Assembly (NCBI RefSeq): GCF_042684505.1
Contig: NZ_JBHULT010000013.1
Coordinates: 58,593-122,592, forward strand
Length of the DNA stretch: 64,000 bases
Direction of reading: 5' to 3'
From: Salinimicrobium flavum
Lineage (GTDB): Bacteria; Bacteroidota; Bacteroidia; Flavobacteriales; Flavobacteriaceae
The notes below the pieces were generated by a model. It saw only the letters and a list, made by a program, of their open reading frames with translations. It did no database searches and was not told where the DNA came from. Below, piece after piece: positions 49,391 to 58,679 of this stretch. Numbering within the stretch: the first letter of the stretch is position 1; every line of letters begins with the position of its first letter. The translations under genes and the position numbers were made by a program.

Positions 49391-50116
49391 ATGCCTGTCG
49401 TAAAAAGAAAAACCGCTTCCAAAATAAGGAAAACCCACCGCTATCTGGGAATTTTTATAGGCATCCAGTTTCTCCTGTGGACCATTAGCGGGATGTACTT
49501 CAGCTGGACAGACATTGACGAAATACATGGAGACCAGTACAGGAATCCTGAAATGGTGCAAACCAATTTCGATGAGCTGTTAAGTCCCTCGGAAGCAACC
49601 GAAATGGATATTCATGCTGTAGAACTGAAGGAGATTGCCGGAAAACCTTACTATTGGATCAATCACTCCATGCTACATGACGCCCGTACCGGGGAAATGA
49701 AAAATGAGCTCACCGAAGCCGAGGCACTTGCCATTGCCGAAAAGAATATGATCCCGGGTTTGGAAGTCTCAGGGATCGAAAAGATCACTTCCACAGGTAA
49801 GCATCATGAATATAGGGGCAGCCCGCTTCCGGCATATGTTATTTCATATGCCACTCCAAATGATATAAGGGCTTATGTCTCTATCGCAGACGGGACTTTC
49901 AGAACCCTGAGGCACAGGGACTGGCGCTGGTTTGACTTCTTATGGATGACACACACCATGGATTACGAGGGCAGGGATGATTTCAATACCTTTGTTTTAA
50001 GAGCATTTTCACTACTGGGTCTTATTACCGTAATGAGTGGATTCCTCCTGTGGTTCATCTCCTCACCTACCGTCCTGAAATTGATCGGAACTACGAAGAA
50101 GAAGAAGAAGAACTGA
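49391..50116 (+). CDS. PepSY-domain membrane protein
   Basis: A 241-residue protein with an N-terminal helix (YLGIFIGIQFLLWTISGMYFSW) and a C-terminal helix (AFSLLGLITVMSGFLLWFIS) flanking a periplasmic PepSY-type region with LTEAEALAIAEKNMI and EYRGSPLPAYVISYATPNDIRAYVSIADGT-like strands. This matches PepSY_TM proteins, some of which are ferric or siderophore reductases or heme-linked membrane proteins. The His in KTHRYLGIF and WMTHTMDY are candidate heme ligands. Its stop is 2 bp from the convergent DUF202 gene. Confidence 0.82.
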   Translation: MPVVKRKTASKIRKTHRYLGIFIGIQFLLWTISGMYFSWTDIDEIHGDQYRNPEMVQTNFDELLSPSEATEMDIHAVELKEIAGKPYYWINHSMLHDARTGEMKNELTEAEALAIAEKNMIPGLEVSGIEKITSTGKHHEYRGSPLPAYVISYATPNDIRAYVSIADGTFRTLRHRDWRWFDFLWMTHTMDYEGRDDFNTFVLRAFSLLGLITVMSGFLLWFISSPTVLKLIGTTKKKKKN

Positions 50117-50118
50117 GG

Positions 50119-50424
50119 CTAAAGGTCCTCCTCCTTCACTTTGATTGTATGGTATTTCCTGATATGTCTTCGCACATAAAGAAAGCGGGATAAACCTATT
50201 ATAAAAATAAACGGGGCTATTATGAGAAGAAAAATACCCAGATCATACATTTCCTGCAAAACTTCCACCCGAAGAATTGCCACCCCCGAACTCAGTATCA
50301 CAATAAAAGTTCTGAGGTAAGCCAGGAACGTTCGTTCATTGGCCATTCGGGTACGGTCAATGGCCAGCCAGTCCCGGGTGATGAGACCTTCCTTTTTTTT
50401 TCTAACTTTCTTACTCTTTATCAA
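50119..50424 (-). CDS. DUF202 membrane protein
   Basis: A 101-residue protein if translation starts at the TTG at 50424; no ATG lies in a sensible place. The DUF202 signature DWLAIDRTRMANERTFLAYL is followed by three hydrophobic segments. A run of nine A on the coding strand (50393-50401) sits near the start and could slip. The open frame extends another 62 codons upstream into the hemolysin III gene, but that part has no family match. Function unknown. Confidence 0.72.
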   Translation of the reverse strand: MIKSKKVRKKKEGLITRDWLAIDRTRMANERTFLAYLRTFIVILSSGVAILRVEVLQEMYDLGIFLLIIAPFIFIIGLSRFLYVRRHIRKYHTIKVKEEDL

Positions 50425-50570
50425 TTTTTTCGGGGCTTTAAAACTTCCTTCAAGGCAATTATGGTTTCGAATCCCAAACTTAAAATCATTAATACTTTTC
50501 CCGGAATATGGAATGTAAAAGTTACAATAAAATCTTTTTTCAACGAAAGTAAAAAGAATATGTCCCAGAT

Positions 50571-51221
50571 CTAGGGAACGACGTGCTGATAAATGGCCAT
50601 GTAATGACAAAGACTCCCCCCAAGCACAAAGAGATGAAAAAGCGCATGATTATAGTCGATCCTGTTGATACTGTAAAACACAGCTCCCACAGTATAGGAG
50701 ACCCCCCCACTGAAAAGCCACCACAGCCCGGCTTCAGAAAGATTTTCCACCAGCGGCTTAATGGCAAAGATTATGATCCACCCCATGACAACATACATTA
50801 TGGTAGAAAGGATCTTATACTTCCCTGTAAAAAAGATCTTTAGAATGGTACCGGTCAAAGCTATGCCCCAGGTGACCCCAAAGATGATCCAGCCGGTGGT
50901 GCCGCCAAGGGTGATAAGGGCAAAAGGAGTGTAACTGCCGGCTATGAGTATAAAAATAGCAATATGATCCAGGATCTTGAGCCTGTATCTTAGGACAGGA
51001 TCTTTTGCACTGTGATAGAAAGTCGAAGCGGCATAAAGGAGAATAAGTCCAAGGGCAAAAGCAAGGAAGCTCAACGTAAGCCTTAAACTGTCATATTCAT
51101 AAGCCTTGAGGAGTAAAAGGATAAGACCTGCAATACTCAGGGCCAGGCCTGCAGCATGTGTTAATATATTCCAACGTTCCTCTTTGGGAGGATAAAATTT
51201 GGCAGGTCCCTCTCTTTCCAT
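50571..51221 (-). CDS. hemolysin III / PAQR-family membrane protein
   Basis: A 216-residue protein with seven predicted helices. It carries the family motifs EERWNILTHAAGLALSIAG, YAASTFYHSA, LDHIAIFILIAGSYTP and, near the C-terminus, NHALFHLFVLGGSLCHYMAI. The conserved His and Asp residues (FYHS, LDH, HLFVLGGSLCH) form the zinc site of PAQR proteins, which may act as lipid hydrolases. The start at 51221 is preferred; an ATG at 51254 would add 11 hydrophobic residues. It precedes the DUF202 gene on the same strand by 146 bp. Confidence 0.85.
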   Translation of the reverse strand: MEREGPAKFYPPKEERWNILTHAAGLALSIAGLILLLLKAYEYDSLRLTLSFLAFALGLILLYAASTFYHSAKDPVLRYRLKILDHIAIFILIAGSYTPFALITLGGTTGWIIFGVTWGIALTGTILKIFFTGKYKILSTIMYVVMGWIIIFAIKPLVENLSEAGLWWLFSGGVSYTVGAVFYSINRIDYNHALFHLFVLGGSLCHYMAIYQHVVP

Positions 51222-51444
51222 TCCAGAATTTTTAAGGAATAAAAATAATGACATTTTAAATTACAGGTACCCGGAAATCATGTTTTTTCTTAAGCAAATT
51301 GTGCTATATCCTTTTTTAATGTGAGACCTCAACAATTTGGTCCCGGATACCCCGTGTGAGAAGATAAAAATACAGGTATTCCCCTATAGGAAATGAATTG
51401 CTTCACCCATTAAATTTCAGGATCGAAACAATAATTCCTTAAAG

Positions 51445-52008
51445 TTGAAAACCGGAGTCACTAAAGATAATGTGATCTACACAGGGAACCGGTTGGAACA
51501 GCCGGAGGTAAAGTTATGGCTTGATTCCTACGATGATCTTTTTTCAGATTTTGATCCCCGGCCTTATTCCAAAAGGACCCTTTCTGATGATTTTATCTCC
51601 CAGGCCAAAAAGGTGACCAGAGAGCAATCCGGGCAACATTTTATCCTGCAGTTGCTTTTACCTGCTTCATTAAGGGAAAGAAAACAGGAGGAAATCATCG
51701 CACAACGACTTCCGTTATTCTTTAAACGAATATATTCCCAATTAAAAGATGAGCGAAGGCGTACCAAAAAAAAAGGTTTTAAACTGGTAGCAGCCGGAAT
51801 CGTTTTTATGGTGTTGGGAGGTTATATCTCCTTCAGTAATCCCGAAGGATTCCATATACACCTGTTACTTATTGTTTTTGAACCCGCAGGATGGTTTCTC
51901 TTCTGGAGCGGACTGGACCTTTTGCTTGAATTTTCAGAAAAAACAAAACCTGATCTCAGGTTCTATTCAGAGATGGCTCAAACGAAGATCATTTTTGGGT
52001 CGTACTAA
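51445..52008 (+). CDS. membrane protein with cytosolic N-terminal domain (unknown function)
   Basis: A 187-residue protein starting at TTG 51445; a stop codon lies 50 bp upstream in frame and no ATG is near. The N-terminal 110 residues are polar and helical (LPASLRERKQEEIIAQRL). Two hydrophobic segments follow (LVAAGIVFMVLGGYISF and LLLIVFEPAGWFLFWSGLDLL) and then a basic tail. I do not recognise a family. It is monocistronic, upstream of the polysaccharide locus but not clearly part of it. Confidence 0.62.
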   Translation: MKTGVTKDNVIYTGNRLEQPEVKLWLDSYDDLFSDFDPRPYSKRTLSDDFISQAKKVTREQSGQHFILQLLLPASLRERKQEEIIAQRLPLFFKRIYSQLKDERRRTKKKGFKLVAAGIVFMVLGGYISFSNPEGFHIHLLLIVFEPAGWFLFWSGLDLLLEFSEKTKPDLRFYSEMAQTKIIFGSY

Positions 52009-52237
52009 AGCAATTTCTGTGCTTTTTTGAAATTTAGTTCTCTCATTTATTTTTTTCTCCCATTGAAAAATGCTTGAGAACCACCAGGCAGAAATATTAA
52101 GGTACAACTGAATCAGCTATTTCCTGGATATACCGACTATCTTCTGATTTTATTCCCAAATTTACTTAACACCAGTTCATTAGAAAATAGTATTTTCGTG
52201 CAATCCAAATGACCTTCATTCATCAGGTTTCCTATTT

Positions 52238-53935
52238 ATGCGGTTTACAATCTTTGTTTTTCCTTTCTATTATAGAATAACAGCCATTTATTTACTGATC
52301 TTATTGGGGTCAAACTTACACTTATCGGGACAGGAAGTCTTACTTGAAGAGCTCAGAACAACTGTTGAGAAATCTTCTGAATATGATCAGGTCAAGATCA
52401 GAAAGATCGAAGATCTGCGAAAAGAGCTGCAAAGAACGAACAAAAGCAACTTGGTTGACCGATACCGGTTAAATTTTGAATTATTTCAGGAATACAAGGT
52501 ATTTAATCAGGACTCGGCCTATTCCTATGGTCTTAACACCCGTGATCTTGCTACTCAACTGGATAGTTTACCTCTTATTACCGCCGCGGTAATAAACCTT
52601 GCTGATGTAAGTGTTTCTGCAGGAATGTATAAGGAAACGCTTGACCTCCTCGAAACCGTAGATCCTGATAAGATTCCTGCAAACCAAAGATCTCTTTATT
52701 ACGGTTTAAGAGGCAGGGTTTATAGTGAAATGGCAGAATACAGTAATCTGAATTACTATTCTTCCCAGTACAATGAACTCGCTTCTCAATTCAGGCAAAA
52801 GGCGCTGGAACTTACTGAAGAAGGCACTTTTTTTCACTCCTTTCTCAGGGCATTCATAAAATACAATCGGGGGGATACCCCGCAAGCCTTGATTGATTTC
52901 AAATCATTACTGGATGCCCCCCTTTTACCGCGGGAGAAGGCTCTTGTACATTACATGCTTGGCGATATTTACGATAAAAGAGGAGAGAAAGAAGAAGCTA
53001 TTGTTCATTTTACCATGGCATCTTTATTAGACGTCAAAACCTCCACGAAGGAAACTCTCGCGATCATAAGATTATCAGAGTTGCTTTTTGAAACCGACAG
53101 ATTAAAAGAGGCCTCTTTTTTTATCCAGAAAGCCAACGAGGATGCCAGCTTTTACGGAGCCCAACACCGAAAAATCCAGGTGGGCGCCATCCTTCCTTTA
53201 ATAGAAGAAAAAGTGATTAGCCGTGTAGAGCAGCAAAGGCGTAGACTTTACATACAAAACATCATTGTATCCTTTCTCCTTTTACTGGCTACAGTTCTGG
53301 CTGTCGTTATCTATTTGCAGGTAAGACGTTTAAAATCGGCCAGAAGGAGTTTAATGACCGCCCACCATGATCTCCAGACAGTTAACCAACAAATGCAACT
53401 CGTTAACAAAGAGATCCAAAGTAAAAACCAACAGCTTAAGAAAGTTAACGACCAGCTCCTTGAAGCTAATAAGATCAAGGAGGAGTATATTGGTTTCTTC
53501 TTTAGTCGGGATGCCGATCTTTTTGAAAAATTCAGGGAGTTTAAGTCCCGTATCGAAAAGGATCTTAAATCTGAAGATCTGGAAAAGGTGAAATTCAGGG
53601 TAAAACATTATGATCTTAAAAAAGAAAAAGAAAAACTACTGCAGAATTTTGATGAAGCCTTTATTAGATTGTTTCCAAAATTTATCGAAGAATTTAATTC
53701 TCTGTTAAAAGAAGAAGAACAAATCAAGCTGAAAAAAGGACAGATTTTAAACAAGGAACTTCGAATTTTTGCACTTATTCGCCTTGGAATTTCCCATAAT
53801 GAGATCATCGCACAGATCCTGGGATATTCTGTCAACTCAATTTATGCCTATAAAACCAAGATCAGAAAAAGGTCTATACTTCACAAAAAGGAATTCGACC
53901 AAAAATTGATCGAAAACACCACTTTAAGGTTTTAG
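52238..53935 (+). CDS. membrane-bound TPR/HTH regulator (DUF6377-like) of the polysaccharide locus
   Basis: A 565-residue protein: N-terminal signal or anchor, periplasmic TPR-like helical repeats (about residues 60-325), one membrane helix (IQNIIVSFLLLLATVLAVVIYLQ-like segment, about 342-365), a cytoplasmic coiled coil with repeated NQQ and VNKEIQSKNQQL, and a C-terminal helix-turn-helix (LGISHNEIIAQILGYSVNSI followed by YAYKTKIRKRS). This architecture matches SusR/DUF6377-type sensors that sit next to SusC/SusD genes and bind glycan in the periplasm. It lies 223 bp upstream of susC-like on the same strand, the likely target. Confidence 0.83.
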   Translation: MRFTIFVFPFYYRITAIYLLILLGSNLHLSGQEVLLEELRTTVEKSSEYDQVKIRKIEDLRKELQRTNKSNLVDRYRLNFELFQEYKVFNQDSAYSYGLNTRDLATQLDSLPLITAAVINLADVSVSAGMYKETLDLLETVDPDKIPANQRSLYYGLRGRVYSEMAEYSNLNYYSSQYNELASQFRQKALELTEEGTFFHSFLRAFIKYNRGDTPQALIDFKSLLDAPLLPREKALVHYMLGDIYDKRGEKEEAIVHFTMASLLDVKTSTKETLAIIRLSELLFETDRLKEASFFIQKANEDASFYGAQHRKIQVGAILPLIEEKVISRVEQQRRRLYIQNIIVSFLLLLATVLAVVIYLQVRRLKSARRSLMTAHHDLQTVNQQMQLVNKEIQSKNQQLKKVNDQLLEANKIKEEYIGFFFSRDADLFEKFREFKSRIEKDLKSEDLEKVKFRVKHYDLKKEKEKLLQNFDEAFIRLFPKFIEEFNSLLKEEEQIKLKKGQILNKELRIFALIRLGISHNEIIAQILGYSVNSIYAYKTKIRKRSILHKKEFDQKLIENTTLRF

Positions 53936-54158
53936 AAGTCGAATTTTACCACATTTTTTCTATACTATTTCACCTTGTGCAAACATGATAAGTAATTAAT
54001 TATCAATATTTTAATCATAATTCAGGGCTCTTTTTTTCTATACAAAAATTTTCAGGTGTAATATGAGGCTTATAATTTTCGAAGTTTGAAGTGTCCTAAT
54101 TTTTTGCGGACAAAACTTTATGAGCTCTTTATTTCATTTTCAATTAAATACTTAATAA

Positions 54159-57100
54159 ATGCAGAATCAAACTCAAGGAAAGATTTTCCCCGGTTTCAAG
54201 GGAATTTTTCTTTTACTCATTTTTTTCAGCTTCAGCTCCATTGCAGTTGCCCAGGATAAGGTAACAGTCCGGGGAACTGTGGTGGATGATACCGGAATTC
54301 CATTACCGGGTGCAACTATCCTGGAAACAGGGACCACCAACGGGGTGGTAACTGATTTTGACGGAAATTTCAATATTGAAATTTCTTCTCTTTCTTCTAC
54401 GTTAACCATCAGTTATATTGGTTATGAGACGAAAACGATTGAAGCATCGGCAAATATCAATACCATAACACTTAATCTGGATACTGCAGCCCTTGACGAA
54501 GTGGTGGTCATTGGGTATGGGCAATCCCGCCAGAGAGATCTTACCGGGTCTGTTTCCGCAATCGATTTAGACGACATTGAATCCCAGCCGGCTTCCAACA
54601 TTGGTGATGCCTTGCAGGGACGAGCCGCAGGGGTGCAGGTGATCACTTCGGGACAACCAGGAAATAACCCTACCATAAGGATCAGGGGTATCGGGACCAT
54701 TGGAAACAATGACCCTTTAATTGTTGTAGACGGGGTACCGTTGAACGGAGGTCTCAACCAGGTGAACATGCAGGATGTTGCCTCCATGCAGATCCTTAAG
54801 GATGCTTCGGCTACAGCTATCTATGGATCACGCGGTGCGAATGGAGTTGTCATTATTACTACCAAAAGAGGAAAAGACGGTGTAGGACAATTGACCCTGG
54901 ATATTTTCTCAGGAATTCAGGAACCTACCAATATGATAGATGTATTGAATGCACAACAATTCGGGCAACTTAGCAACGAGATGCTGGCAGCAGGTGGATT
55001 TCCAACAAATCCCGATTTTGCAGATCCTATTGCTCTGGGGGCAGGTACAGACTGGCTGGATGCGCTATTTACCACAGGTCATCAAAACAATGTGACTCTT
55101 GCTTACAGCAACAGGAACGAAGCTTCAAATGTCTATACCTCGCTCAACGTTTTTGATCAGTCCGGGATCATCATTAATAATAACTACAGAAGGTATATTT
55201 TCCAGCTAAACAGTGATACCGATGTAAACGAGCGTCTACGCTTCGGAAATTCACTTAAGGTGAACCACGATATTAAGGAGCAGGGAGAAATGAACATTAC
55301 CGGAGCCATACTTTCGCTTCCAACGCAACCGATCTACAGGGAAGACGGAGATTTTTCCGGACCAATTGGTCAACCTATCTATTCAGGAGATGTTGAGAAT
55401 CCTATTGGTAAAGCAAACATTGTAGATAATACCACGAAGGGTTATAATCTCCAGGGGAATGTGTTTGGAGAGCTGGATATATTCAAAAATTTCACTTATA
55501 AATCCCTTTTTGGGGCCGAAGCAAACTTCTGGTTTGGTAGAACCTGGAGCCCTGCCTACAGTTGGGATACGGATATTGCACCAAATGCTTATCTTTTTGA
55601 ATCTTCAAATCGAAGTGTAACCCTTCTTTGGGACAACACGCTAACATATAACAAGGAATTCGACAACGGTTCTTCTGTAACAGCTGTAGTTGGAACAAGT
55701 GCCCAGGAAAATGAATTTAAATTTCTCAGTGGGTCTGTTCAAAATTTTCCAAGCGAATCCACCCAACAGATCAATAACGGAATTGAACTACCAACCATCA
55801 ACGGAAGCGGATCTGAATGGGCGATTTTCTCATATTTTGCGAGGGTTCAGCTTGACTATCTTGACAAGTACTACCTAACCGGAACCGTTAGAAGAGACGG
55901 ATCTTCCAGGTTTGGAGAGGGTAATAAGTACGGAACCTTTCCTTCAGCTTCGGCTGCATGGAGAATTTCAGATGAGGATTTCCTTAAAGACTCTAATAGC
56001 ATTAGCGAACTGAAGTTGAGACTGGGTTACGGAATTACCGGAAACCAGGAAATTGGTAATTATGCTTTTGCCTCAGCGTACAACACTAACGTCTATAACT
56101 TCAACGACAATTTTGTAACTGCCGCTGTCCCAACCACCCTACCTAACACCAATGTTCAATGGGAATCACAGAAACAATATAATATTGGTCTTGATGCCAC
56201 TCTTTTCAACAGGGCTGTGGACTTTAAAGTAGATGTTTATCGCAAAGACACCGAAGATATGCTGGTGCCGCAATCTGTGCCAGTGACTTCGGGTTATTCT
56301 GATATCTATGTGCCTTACATTAATGCAGGAGCAATTAGAAACCAGGGTGTGGAAGCCATAGTTACTACCTATAACTTTGCAAGAGAGGATTTTAGCTGGA
56401 GTACAGATTACGTATTCACCTACAATGATAACGAGGTGATCAATATCAACAGTGATACCCCTCTTACCACAGGTGGAATTGGATTGAACTATAACCTGGC
56501 ACGCATTCAGCCGGGATATCCAGTCAACGTTTTCTACGGATTTGTTCAGGAGGGAATTTTCCAGACGCAGGCCGAAGTGGATAATGCGGCAGTACAATCT
56601 CCGGGAACGAATCCCGCGACCAGTACAGCACCGGGAGATATCAGGTTTAAGGATCTCAATAACGACGGAAGAATCACTGATGATGACCGTACATTTATAG
56701 GAAATCCTAACCCTGATTTTACTTTCTCTCTTAACAACACCCTGAGGTATAAAAACTTTGACCTTAGCATCTTCTTCCAGGGAGTCTACGGAAACGATAT
56801 TTTCAATGCTAACAGACTGTACACCGAAAGTATGTCGGTTACCACCAACCAATCTGTGGCTGTGCTTGATCGATGGAGAGGACCGGGAACAAGCAATACG
56901 ATGCCAAGGGCTGTATTTGGTGACCCTAATAATAATACCCGACCGTCTACCCGATACATCGAAGATGGCTCTTACCTAAGGCTAAGGAACGTCAATCTTG
57001 GTTATAACTTACCAGTAGAGAGCTTTGGAGACAATATATTTAGTTCTGCAAAAATTTATCTCGCCGGACAGAACCTCTTTACAATTACCGATTATTCAGG

Positions 57101-57191
57101 ATTTGATCCTGAAGTAGGACCAAACGGAATTGACAACAATATATATCCTGTGACCCGCAACTTCACAGTAGGAATTAATTTAGGATTTTAA
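54159..57191 (+). CDS. SusC/RagA-type TonB-dependent outer membrane transporter
   Basis: A 1010-residue protein: signal peptide (about 1-31), a carboxypeptidase-like regulatory domain (KVTVRGTVVDDTGIPLPGAT), the SusC family TonB-box region and plug (DEVVVIGYGQSRQRDLTGSV, then IRIRGIGTIGNNDPLIVVDG and ATAIYGSRGANGVVIITTKRG), and a 22-strand barrel ending in NFTVGINLGF with a C-terminal aromatic. It imports oligosaccharides with its SusD partner 10 bp downstream. Given the GH66 gene, isomalto-oligosaccharides are the likely cargo. Confidence 0.95.
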   Translation: MQNQTQGKIFPGFKGIFLLLIFFSFSSIAVAQDKVTVRGTVVDDTGIPLPGATILETGTTNGVVTDFDGNFNIEISSLSSTLTISYIGYETKTIEASANINTITLNLDTAALDEVVVIGYGQSRQRDLTGSVSAIDLDDIESQPASNIGDALQGRAAGVQVITSGQPGNNPTIRIRGIGTIGNNDPLIVVDGVPLNGGLNQVNMQDVASMQILKDASATAIYGSRGANGVVIITTKRGKDGVGQLTLDIFSGIQEPTNMIDVLNAQQFGQLSNEMLAAGGFPTNPDFADPIALGAGTDWLDALFTTGHQNNVTLAYSNRNEASNVYTSLNVFDQSGIIINNNYRRYIFQLNSDTDVNERLRFGNSLKVNHDIKEQGEMNITGAILSLPTQPIYREDGDFSGPIGQPIYSGDVENPIGKANIVDNTTKGYNLQGNVFGELDIFKNFTYKSLFGAEANFWFGRTWSPAYSWDTDIAPNAYLFESSNRSVTLLWDNTLTYNKEFDNGSSVTAVVGTSAQENEFKFLSGSVQNFPSESTQQINNGIELPTINGSGSEWAIFSYFARVQLDYLDKYYLTGTVRRDGSSRFGEGNKYGTFPSASAAWRISDEDFLKDSNSISELKLRLGYGITGNQEIGNYAFASAYNTNVYNFNDNFVTAAVPTTLPNTNVQWESQKQYNIGLDATLFNRAVDFKVDVYRKDTEDMLVPQSVPVTSGYSDIYVPYINAGAIRNQGVEAIVTTYNFAREDFSWSTDYVFTYNDNEVININSDTPLTTGGIGLNYNLARIQPGYPVNVFYGFVQEGIFQTQAEVDNAAVQSPGTNPATSTAPGDIRFKDLNNDGRITDDDRTFIGNPNPDFTFSLNNTLRYKNFDLSIFFQGVYGNDIFNANRLYTESMSVTTNQSVAVLDRWRGPGTSNTMPRAVFGDPNNNTRPSTRYIEDGSYLRLRNVNLGYNLPVESFGDNIFSSAKIYLAGQNLFTITDYSGFDPEVGPNGIDNNIYPVTRNFTVGINLGF

Positions 57192-57200
57192 AAAATAACG

Positions 57201-58676
57201 ATGAGACACTTTAGAATATACATCACGTCCCTGGTTACCCTGCTCCTTATGAGCTGTAGTGACGACTTTCTTGACAGGCAACCGCTGGACACCATAAACA
57301 CGGAGAATTATCCCACTACCGCCGAAGAGTTGGTGACTGTGGTGAATGGAGCTTACCAGCCATTACAATGGCCAAAGCTTTACAATTTGAGGATGTGGAG
57401 TACAGATATTATGGCCGGGAACAGTATTGTTGGTGCCGGAGGAGGATCTGACGGAATCGAGACCCAGGATATGGCAAACTTTGTAACCAATACAGATAAC
57501 GCCGGAGTACTGGATCTATGGAGAGGACCATGGCCGGGGATCCTTATGTCAAACATCGTTCTCGATGCAGCTCCACAAATGGACATTGATGAAGATATCA
57601 GGAAAAGAAGTATGGGAGAAGCACATTTTCTAAGAGCTCATTACTATTTCATTCTTGCAAGATTTTTCGGAGATGTGCCTTTGATCACCGAGCCGCAAAG
57701 CTCTGACAGTGATCTTTTTCCACCGCGCGATCCGGTTGCACTGGTTTATGAGCAGATCATCAGCGACCTTAATGCTGCCGCCGAACTCTTACCGCGAAAA
57801 AGTGAATATGGTTCCGAAAACAAGGGGCGGGCATCAAAAGGTGCTGCCTACGGAATGCTGGCAAAAGTTCATTTGACCCTCGGAAATTACCAGAAGGTCG
57901 TGGAATATGCCACACAGGTAAAAAATCTGGGATATGATCTTAATGAGAATTATGCCGATAACTTTTCAATTACAAATGAGAACTCTATAGAATCACTTTT
58001 TGAAGTACAATATGCTTCAAACGGGGGATACGATTTTTGGAGTAATGAGAATCAGGCGTCCTGGACTAGTCCATTTATGGGTCCCAGAGGTGCCAATTTT
58101 GTCGCCGGGGGGTTTGGCTGGAACCAACCAACACAGGAATTTGTTGAAGCTTATGAAGAAGGAGATGTTCGAAAAGATGCCACAGTACTTTATGAAGGAG
58201 GTCCGGAATTTGACGGTAAGGAATATGAGAGCCGCTTCTCCTTCACAGGTTATAACACAAGAAAGTTTTTGGTGCCATTGAGCCAGGTCTCTGCATATGA
58301 TAATAGTCCGCTTAATTTTCCTATTCTAAGATATGCCGATGTTTTGCTTATGAGAGCCGAAGCATTGAATGAACTGGGACAGACTACTGCTGCTGAAGAA
58401 TACCTGAATGAGGTACGTGAACGTGCCGGGCTTGATGATATCGAAGGCCTTAACCAGGCCGATTTTAGAAATGCCGTTCTCCATGAACGCAGAATGGAGC
58501 TGGCCTTTGAAGGACAAAGATGGTTCGACCTTATTCGTGTGAACAATGGCGAATACGGACTTAATTTCCTTAGATCAATTGGCAGGAACAATGCTTCACA
58601 AAAGCACCTCCTGTTCCCAATCCCACAAATAGAATTAGACAGGAACCCGAACCTGGTTCAGAACCCCGGTTACTAA
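57201..58676 (+). CDS. SusD/RagB-family surface glycan-binding lipoprotein
   Basis: A 491-residue lipoprotein (lipobox LMSC followed by SDDFLD, a surface-export signal). The SusD N-terminal region is DRQPLDTINTENYPTTAEEL; TPR helices include HFLRAHYYFILARFFGDVPL, and the C-terminal block is NAVLHERRMELAFEGQRWFDL. It forms the lid on the SusC barrel and binds the glycan. It lies 10 bp after susC-like and 3 bp before the SusE/F-like gene, so the operon is tight. Confidence 0.94.
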   Translation: MRHFRIYITSLVTLLLMSCSDDFLDRQPLDTINTENYPTTAEELVTVVNGAYQPLQWPKLYNLRMWSTDIMAGNSIVGAGGGSDGIETQDMANFVTNTDNAGVLDLWRGPWPGILMSNIVLDAAPQMDIDEDIRKRSMGEAHFLRAHYYFILARFFGDVPLITEPQSSDSDLFPPRDPVALVYEQIISDLNAAAELLPRKSEYGSENKGRASKGAAYGMLAKVHLTLGNYQKVVEYATQVKNLGYDLNENYADNFSITNENSIESLFEVQYASNGGYDFWSNENQASWTSPFMGPRGANFVAGGFGWNQPTQEFVEAYEEGDVRKDATVLYEGGPEFDGKEYESRFSFTGYNTRKFLVPLSQVSAYDNSPLNFPILRYADVLLMRAEALNELGQTTAAEEYLNEVRERAGLDDIEGLNQADFRNAVLHERRMELAFEGQRWFDLIRVNNGEYGLNFLRSIGRNNASQKHLLFPIPQIELDRNPNLVQNPGY

Positions 58677-58679
58677 AAA

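Noticed and set aside
54092..54112. TGTCC/GGACA inverted repeat upstream of susC
   Set aside because: Only 5-bp arms with an 11-base gap; too weak to call as the regulator site without comparison.
56166..56852. Minus-strand open frame of 228 codons
   Set aside because: It lies wholly inside the SusC barrel region and its translation shows no domain or signal; antisense shadow.
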